Shown here in pieces: positions 56,899-64,000 of a stretch of DNA of 64,000 nucleotides. Location: the NCBI GenBank assembly GCA_951804985.1, contig OX638134.1:558001-622000 (forward strand), written 5' to 3'. Every line of letters begins with the position of its first letter. Position 1 is the first letter of the stretch. The position numbers and the translations under genes were made by a program. The stretch comes from Dryomyza anilis. Taxonomy: Eukaryota > Arthropoda > Insecta > Diptera > Dryomyzidae. The notes under the pieces are model-generated. The model had not been told where the DNA came from, did not search any database, and was given only the letters and a program-made list of their open reading frames with translations.

Positions 56899-57193
56899 CG
56901 TCGGTAGCTCGTCTGGTTAATGCGTTGGACTACGAGCGAAAAGTCGCTGGTTCAAGCCTGGACTGGGACTAACAACATCTTTTCATAGAAAACATTTTTC
57001 TATGCGATGCTACCTCTCGGCAGAAAATGGCAAACCTACGAGAGTAAAACATTGCCTATGAAAAGCTCTCACCCGCCGTACGGATTCGGTCCCACCAATT
57101 TGAGAACAAATATAACTCGCACAGCTTAAATGGTGAGAGAGCTCGGCCGAAGTTCTATACAGGACTGTAGCGCCAAACTATTATTATTATTAT
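56899..57193 (+). mobile_element. tRNA-derived SINE nested in an older SINE
   Basis: A full-length member: head GGTAGCTCGTCTGGTTAATG with B-box-like CTGGTTCAAGCCTGG, body (CTATGCGATGCTACCTCTCG, AATGGCAAACCTACGAGAGT, GAGAGAGCTCGGCCGAAGTT, GACTGTAGCGCCAAAC) and an (ATT)n tail. TTACTCTCGTAG at 56887-56898 is repeated at 57194-57205, a 12-bp target-site duplication made of older SINE sequence. Confidence 0.93.
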
Positions 57194-57205
57194 TTACTCT
57201 CGTAG

Positions 57206-57732
57206 GTTTACAATTGATTGCTCAAATATATAAAACTTATATTTTTCCCGAGAACAGAATTGCGGCCGTTGTACTCTTACATCGACTATCGATAATATTT
57301 CGCCTTGTATTCACATAGGCTCTACTTCTAGGAGATTTTAGAAAAATGGATTTTGATTATTTGTTATACCTTGTTTATCTCGGAATAATAATAGGACAAC
57401 ACTTTCTGAATTAAATATAACTATAAGGTTCAGAGTACCGAAGAAATTTGTTGGGACATGAATTGGTTGGCGCAACAAATTTTCTGTTTTGTATGTAGAA
57501 ATTTGGTATTGAAATTTATTTAATTTATTTTACTTAACAATTATTCGGAGTTGTGGGTACATTTTTTTAAAGTTCAGCTTATTATAGATTGTTTTTACTG
57601 TATTCTGTAACTTGAATAATATAATTTTGGACAGTTTTTTTTGGAATTTTTTTCAGTATAAAGAAATAATTACAGTTCAAAAACAAGATTTATAGTCTTT
57701 GTTTATATTAACACAGTACGTTCATTATATTG
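57206..57732. other. AT-rich DNA with a MITE end fragment
   Basis: AGTACCGAAGAAATTTGTTG, then TTGGTTGGCGCAACAAATTT and CTGTTTTGTATGTAG (about 57435-57500) form the right end of the CACACAGA family without its left end. Nothing else is recognised. Confidence 0.5.
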
Positions 57733-58030
57733 TGATATTCCGTTGAACTTCAAGATTCTAATCAAGACTTCATACTTTAAAATTTATAATTTTTAAGTTT
57801 AACTGGGGTACTTTTACGTTTACTTTAAAATATTAGCTGAGTAGTATTTTTAATGGAATACACAAGAAATCAGTTTAAAATATAAAGAAAAGTTAAAAAT
57901 GTATAGAAACTCACGAGAATTTCAATTTTTTTTGTTTTACTTAATTCTTTAATTCAAAAACTTTATGCAATATTAAAACAACTGAAAATGAGTTCTTGAT
58001 TGTAATCTTGAAGTCCATTATAAAATCATA
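57733..58030. mobile_element. foldback element, copy 2
   Basis: TTCCGTTGAACTTCAAGATT then CTAATCAAGACTTCATAC near 57740 is mirrored at about 57985-58028 (TGAGTTCTTGATTGTAATCT then TGAAGTCCATTATAAAATC). The interior ATGGAATACACAAGAAATC and CTCACGAGAATTTC are the inverse of segments in 53452-53923. Confidence 0.75.
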
Positions 58031-58061
58031 TATATAAAAAAAGTCCTTCATTTGTTGTCTA

Positions 58062-58341
58062 CACAGAGAAAAATCCTCTAACTTCATTCGGTTAAATCGA
58101 ATTGTCTATAAATTTGTTGGCGAAACCTATACATCTAGCCTATACACTTGAAATATTAGTCTATGCACACACCTAATGATTCTAAATCTGTACTAAATTG
58201 TTCTAAAAAGTTCAATATTGGTTGCAGTACCAACTACAACTTTTTTAGTTTCGACAATAACAACCGACTAAGCGGTTGAAAGAATCGAATAAGTTGATTG
58301 GGCAAAAAGTTGGTTGGCGCAACAAATCGCTACTCTGTGTT
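58062..58341 (+). mobile_element. CACACAGA-ended MITE copy
   Basis: It starts CACAGAGAAAAATCCTC and ends CTACTCTGTGTT, flanked by TA at 58060-58061 and 58342-58343. It aligns with 59747-60062 but lacks the GGCATGAGGTTGG block near the left end. Confidence 0.9.
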
Positions 58342-59746
58342 TAGTGATATCTATAAGATAATAAAATATCATGTGAATAAATTATTTAGATTACAAGACA
58401 AGATAAAATTTAAAAAAAAAATATTTAAATTCAAGATTGTGATTATGTTTAACAGTCGATAAATAATTAATAATATCATGTTCAAAAAAATAGATAGATA
58501 TTTATGTAGCATGACACCTATTACATTATAAATTAATTATTTTTCTATGCAAATCAGTGTTTTTGGACGGTAACAAAGTGGAACTGAACGACACAAAACA
58601 CATCATTATCTATATAAAATATAGCTCATATTTCCAGCTAATTTCAATTTTATACAATTTTTAAAATACCAGCTAATATTTAAAGCAAAAACGCAATTTT
58701 TCACCGAATTCATTTCAATATTCCATATCCATATTAATCTCAAATCCAAACGGTCGGTTTTGATTGTTTTAAATAAAATCTTAATAGAGTTTTAAACTAA
58801 ATTTAAACAAAAACTATTTATGCATTTATATGGAGAGCATGTTTTCACCTCTGGGTTTGAGTATGATAAATGCCAGGTATTTAAATATTTATGCGTTGCT
58901 GATAAGATAATAAATCAAATGCCAAACTCAACCGGTTTAATTAAAACTCTTTTGTTTTGTCGAATTTTAACACTATAGCAATAAAACGAAAAACTCTAAT
59001 AAAAAATAACTAAAATGAAAAATAATAAAAAGACAATACAACTAACCAATTATTGACACCTTTTGGTTGACAAGAAACCTCAGGTATCAGTTATCCAATA
59101 TATATATTTTTTTTCATTAATTGCTGTAGTTTGTGCATTGTGTCAGAGGCTACAAAAAAGAAGTTTATTGAATTTTTATGAAAACTATATGATTTACAAA
59201 ACTATTTCTTGGTTTTAATATCTTTTTGGTTTAATATCCAAACTTAGCCACGAGCGTACAGCAACTCGTAACAACGGAAATGGCCAACAGGCTATCGGTT
59301 TTGTGATTTGCATATTAAACTTTTAACAGATTCTTTTATATGTTTACATATTTATTACAAACATCAACAGCAACATTATCATCATCGCCATTGTAACTAC
59401 GACTTGTGTGTTCGATTTTATATATTTTTTTTTATATTTTTCCGATGCGTGTTTATAGATTCTTCACATTTTGCATGTCAAGTAGCTTTCGAACGGAAAT
59501 GACTTAAATGCTATAGCTATGCTTTAAAATTACAAAATACTATTGAAAATTATTGAAATTTAGTAATGCCTGAAATGTTGCCTAAATGGAAAACTAATGC
59601 CTAAAACAAATGACAAACGATCACTATTGAAATCAAGTTCAGTATTCAATATTTTGGTACGTGTTTTGGAGGTACTTCAAATATTACCGTTTTCAGTTTG
59701 TGATATGTAATGGAACCTTATGAACACATTTTTATATAAGGTTCTA
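58342..59746. other. AT-rich non-coding DNA
   Basis: Nothing recognised. The plus frame 59308-59502 is unrecognised. Confidence 0.4.
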
Positions 59747-60062
59747 CACACAGAAAAATCCTCGTTTGGCATGAGGTTGGAAAAATTAGTTGTACCAACT
59801 GACTTCATTCGGTTAAATCGAATGGTTTACAAATTTGCTGGCGGAACTGCCATATTAGCCTATACACATGAAATATTAGTCTATACACACTCGTAATAGT
59901 TCTAAATCTCTACTAAATTGTTCTAAAAATGTTCGAAATTGGTTGAAGGACAAACTACAAGTCTTTTTATTTTGACAATAGAAACCGATTAAGCGGTTGA
60001 GAGAACCGAATAAGTTGGTTGGGCAAAGAGTTAGTTGGCGCAAACAATTTCTATTCTGTGTG
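59747..60062 (+). mobile_element. CACACAGA-ended MITE, complete reference copy
   Basis: The 316-bp unit begins CACACAGAAAAATCC and ends TTTCTATTCTGTGTG, with TA immediately outside each end (59745-59746 and 60063-60064), as for TA-targeting Tc1/mariner-type MITEs. No ORF. Other copies: 1234-1555, 8862-9068, 47266-47565, 58062-58341 and end fragments near 57435 and 60500-60690. Confidence 0.93.
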
Positions 60063-60272
60063 TAGGTAAATTTTATTCAGAAAGTTTTGTCCTATTAGTA
60101 TTTCGAAATAAACGAGGTATAAGAATTAATCATATTCCCTTTTTTTCTATTATACATTTTACAAAAATGTATAATCCTTCAGTGTACCGAACTCATTTGT
60201 CCAACTAATCAAACTAGTCAAACTAAAACGTTTATAAGAAAAACTACAACTAATTTAGAAAAGTTTTAAAAA

Positions 60273-60496
60273 CACACAGAGGGAAAAATATGTTTTTCAT
60301 CAAACATATTATGTTAATATAATTTTCATGAATTTACAAATTTTAAATCTATTATTTTAATATAGTTCATACATTATGAAATGAATAACAAAGCAATCTG
60401 AAAAAAAGGCAAATAAATGTTATAGCTAATTAAAATCATTATATTTATTATTGCAAATATATTATGTTTGCTGCAAACAAATTTTTTCTCTGCGTG
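60273..60496. mobile_element. short CACACAGAG-ended MITE
   Basis: CACACAGAGGGAAAAATATG at the left and AAATTTTTTCTCTGCGTG at the right are imperfect inverted termini. The interior (ATATTATGTTAATATAATTT, ATTGCAAATATATTATGTTT) is different from the other families. Confidence 0.75.
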
Positions 60497-60499
60497 CAG

Positions 60500-60690
60500 T
60501 TTTAGAGAATTTACTGTGTTATAATATTTCAAATATTAACCAAATATGGCAGTTCTATTAAATTGTTTGTTGAAATTTCATTTTAACTTGATAAAGTAGT
60601 TTGTTACAACAAAATTTTTCATTATTCCAACCATTTTCCAAAGATGATCTTTCCCTATCTATCAAAATGTATAGGATTTTCTCATGTGTG
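60500..60690 (-). mobile_element. decayed CACACAGA-family fragment
   Basis: AACCAAATATGGCAGTTCTA, TTTGTTACAACAAAATTTTT, TTATTCCAACCATTTTCC and AAAGATGATCTTTC follow the left half of the MITE in reverse. The terminus is lost. Confidence 0.55.
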
Positions 60691-61035
60691 CAACCAAATA
60701 TTCAGTTTTTGTCGGACAACGTAACCGATATTTTGTTCTATTCGGGACTTTAGTCTTCAAATACCGACTATTTTAATGATATTGCATCAATTTTTAAATC
60801 TTGAAAAAACTGAAGACTAAGAATTAATATAGATAATATTTATGATGTTGTTCTATGAAAAGTTATACCAATGCAGTGATACCAATCTCATTTTAAAAAA
60901 ACAGATTTCCAGTAAAATTTGAATATTCAAATTTTTATTAACACATTTAAACAAAAATATTTTAGAAAATGTCCTTAATAATAACTAAACTTTGGAAAAA
61001 CAAATTACTGAATTAATTAGATCTCAAATCACGAA

Positions 61036-61135
61036 CACAGAAAAAAATTATCGACGTAAATATAACAATCGGTATTAATTGCATTCATTAAATTAAATTA
61101 GTGAATTTCATTGCTAGATTATTTTTTTTTCTGTG
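61036..61135. mobile_element. palindromic CACAG-ended MITE, internally deleted copy 3
   Basis: It has CACAGAAAAAAATTATCGACG at the left, TGAATTTCATTGCTAGATTA near the right, and a final TTTTTTTTTCTGTG. Only about 100 bp remain of the 370-380 bp seen at 33316 and 42098. Confidence 0.85.
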
Positions 61136-61569
61136 AACTCTATAAGTTCTACTAAACTAAAATCATCTTCTAAACTTCATGAAAAATATTGCGTCTGTAC
61201 CCATCACACGTGTAACTGTTGAGAGCTTCCCAACTTCATCCTGCTGTGTTCTACAAATTCGGTAGATCTCGAGACTGCTCTAATTTGTTGTATGCAAAGT
61301 TACTGAATACCTCGGGCTTGTCTACACTTGTCCCTCAACACCATTTGCATAAATCTTAAGTTTAATGGATTTTAATGAAGATTTCTTTTTTTTCCTTTGC
61401 TGGCTTCATGATTTCTTAAGTGTTTTCGTATTGATGGCTAAAGTGTAGCACTTGTTATGTGCACATCTAGTCAGTGAAATACTCATAAAAGGTATAATTT
61501 ATAATAAGATTATGTGAAAATTAGGTTTAATTTATGCGTTAGTTAATTAAAATCTGGTTACGCATAAAT
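61136..61569. other. non-coding stretch
   Basis: Nothing recognised. Confidence 0.35.
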
Positions 61570-62740
61570 CGTCACGGAGACAATTATTTTCCGAGACAAT
61601 ATTCCTTTTCGACCATAGTTCTCGAATGAAATTCTCCCCCATACTTCAACTCCTACAATAGTTATTCGATGAAATACTTACTCATACTATTCTTCCCCTA
61701 AATAATACTTCCCCGACAATACTCCTCCAAAAAAATATTTCCCTGGACTATTTTTAACCGTGACAATTCTTACACGAGACAATATTTTTTCGAGGAAATA
61801 CTTTCACAGACTATTCTTTTCGGAGACAATTCTCCAGGAGATTAAACTTTTCTAAGACAATATTTCTTTCGACCAATCTTTTCCAATAAAAAAAAAACCT
61901 AGAAATCATAGGAAATATCTCGGATTTTGAATTATCTGGGAAGTAATGATTGGAAAAGATATATCTCGGGAAACATTGTTTTTGGAGAAGATTGTCTCGA
62001 GAAACGATTTTTTCTGGCGAGAACAGTATGTGCAATTTTCTCGGGGAAGAATTATATCGGGGAAAAATTATCCGGTTTCCATAAAAAATGTCGGAAAAGA
62101 ATTATCTCCTGATTGGAATGAGATGGAATACTTTCTCAGTAAGTATAGTCTGAGGTATTATTTCGGAATTGTTTAAGGGAAAACATGTACAGGGTAAAAT
62201 TATTTCGATAAATCGGGGTAAAAATGTCTCGGGAAAAAATTATCTGGAAATAACTTCTCTGGGAAATTATGTTTGAAAAATAATATCAGGGAAAGACTCG
62301 TCTCGAGATAAAATGAACAGGGAAAACTTGTACAGGGTAAAATTATTTCGATGAATCAGAGTAAAAATTTCTCGGGATAGATTTCTCGGAAAATGTACTC
62401 GTTGAAGAATTGTCTCGAGGGACGATTGTCTCTGGAAAGAATTGTCTGGAGAATTTGAGAATAAATTCTCAAAGAGATTAATTGTCTGGATCCCTTAAAC
62501 CATGTCGAGAAATAATTATCTCAGGTAAAAATAGTCTGGGGTTGAATTAGTTCGGTGAAATATTAAAAAAAAAATTCCGATGAATCGGGTTGGAAATTTC
62601 TCGGGGAAATTATCTAAGAAATAATAATATCTGGCAAAATATAGATGAGACAAAAACTATCTATGATAAGAAAAGTATGAGAAAGAACTCTCGTGAGGAA
62701 ATTGTCTCAGGGTAGAATTGATCGGATCTCATAATAATTT
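61570..62740. repeat. inverted degenerate minisatellite (GAGACAAT / ATTGTCTC)
   Basis: From 61570 to about 61890 the units read CGAGACAATATTCC-like. From about 61905 to 62740 they read ATTGTCTCGGGGAAA-like, the reverse complement. Unit length is about 14-18 bp and variable. Frames across the junction (61811-62176) are short and repeat-derived. Confidence 0.8.
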
Positions 62741-64000
62741 TTTGATTACTACATTCGAAGCAAATACATTAAAAGCCTGCTGTAAACATAAATTAATTGT
62801 AGGTCTTATATGATAATAACTTCTAACAATAGCACGAAACCCTTTTGGAATCTCTTTATTGCTAACTGCACAAAACCAACAATTGCTCTATTTTTCAACA
62901 AGTTATAAATTCGTTTCGGATTTTTTTTATCTTATTTATTCTGATCATTGTCATTATATGTTTTGTACGGTGACACAATCAAAGCTGAAGAATTCGTTAA
63001 TCTGCAGAGTTATAGCAAAAACATATTGCAACCCTTTTGGGCAAAATAGAGCGTGTGACTTGTTGTTGACAATGGCATTATGACGTTGACAACAATAAGT
63101 ACTATATGTGTTTACTAATTGTTGGTACTTCAGACAGACAGACATTTGACTTTCTCAAGGGTTGCCACTGCGACAAAACTCCTACTTTGAGTGGATGAAT
63201 GAATGCGACCGCACATAGAGCTCCTACTTAAAATTCAAAGTACCAGCAGCAGCAACATCCAACGAAAATCTACATAACCCATCATCAACCTTCAGCATCA
63301 GCACTGCGTAAAGATTTTAGTTTTATTTTTGAATAATGTTTTTGTTTTATTAGTTTTTCTTTTAATTTGTAATAAAACTGTGTCATTAAACTACTGTTCA
63401 GCAGCTGGTCCGATCATCAAACGATCGATCGATCCACAAATCCATCAGCCACCCATGATTTTGTTTTTATGCTAATTTCGAATGATTTAATTTATGATGG
63501 ACCAACCGATCTAGCTGGTCGATGTGATATCTCTAATAATCCAAATCTGGTATCGCGCAGAAACAAAAGCACCACAATGCTGCTGGTTTAACTTGAAATA
63601 TGAGCGCTTGTCATTCATTGTTCTATGAAATTCAGTTCAACTTGGTACAGCGGCTGGTGGCTGCTTCCAAAAAACAAAAATATTTGGCCAGTTTTAATGT
63701 TTGACAAATAGTTAATGGCGTCGCTTCTTTTTTTTAGGTTTTATTGTTGTATTTGTGATTTGTTGTACTGCCTACATGACAGTTATTAATAATTGTTATT
63801 AATTTGAAAAAAGTTTTTGTTACCGTTTGAAGATTATTTTTAGTTTTATTTTTGTTTAGCTGTCTGGTCTTTTGGTTCCGCCGCATGTTTTATGTTTTTT
63901 GTATGTTTTTTGTGACCTTTTAATACTACACTAATTTTGCTAAAATTTATGATATCGTATATTTTATTTATTTAGACTCTATTGTGCGTTAAACTAGATA
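62741..64000. other. non-coding stretch to window end
   Basis: No recognised gene. It has an (ACAG)n-like run near 63134, a CGATCGATCGATCC run near 63422 and T-rich DNA. Frames at 62859-63083 (+) and 62954-63145 (-) are antisense partners and unsupported. Confidence 0.4.

Overview
The window looks like nuclear DNA of a higher dipteran (brachyceran fly), either intergenic or inside a very large intron. It is strongly AT-rich. It carries interspersed CAG/CAA (opa-type) microsatellites, a dipteran dispersed repeat containing the run GTCTGTCCGTCTGTCTG, and many short non-autonomous transposons bounded by CACAGAAAAA-type termini. The longest open frame is 185 codons and overlaps a transposon copy. 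No protein family, rRNA or functional tRNA was recognised. The species cannot be named from the sequence alone.

Layout. 0-9 kb: AT-rich DNA with two possible small coding stretches (593-754 and 3074-3295), CACAG-ended elements (about 1.23-2.32 kb and 4.28-5.08 kb), a foldback at 5.2 kb, the dipteran repeat at 6.56 kb and a truncated SINE at 8.0-8.15 kb. 9-21 kb: a directly duplicated segment (11.6-12.2 kb), a GC-richer island with coding-like frames on both strands (12.6-13.75 kb), degenerate minisatellites (14.0, 16.5 and 19.6 kb), hairpins (13.95 and 18.94 kb), a SINE (19.3 kb) and opa-rich DNA (17.4-18, 20.7-21.8 kb). 21.9-46.3 kb: seven arrays of a 19-bp minisatellite in both orientations, mixed with three-copy repeats, a SINE with clear target-site duplication (25.66-25.97 kb) and two palindromic transposons apparently nested in older repeats (33.2 and 42.1 kb). 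46-64 kb: more CACAG-ended elements, GATCATG-rich CCCTA-ended elements, foldback elements (53.5 and 57.7 kb), a GATA-site cluster (54.95 kb), a near-perfect nested palindrome (55.5 kb), a SINE inserted into an older SINE (56.9 kb) and an inverted minisatellite (61.6-62.7 kb).

There is no operon-like gene organisation. Most of the recognisable content is small non-autonomous transposable elements and self-complementary minisatellites. The most notable features are the 19-bp minisatellite family, built on a 15-nt palindrome plus an oriented 4-nt spacer and often set as facing inverted arrays, and a tRNA-derived SINE family with an (ATT)n tail shown by four main copies, one of them nested. All boundaries were read by eye and are approximate unless a duplication or terminal repeat fixes them.
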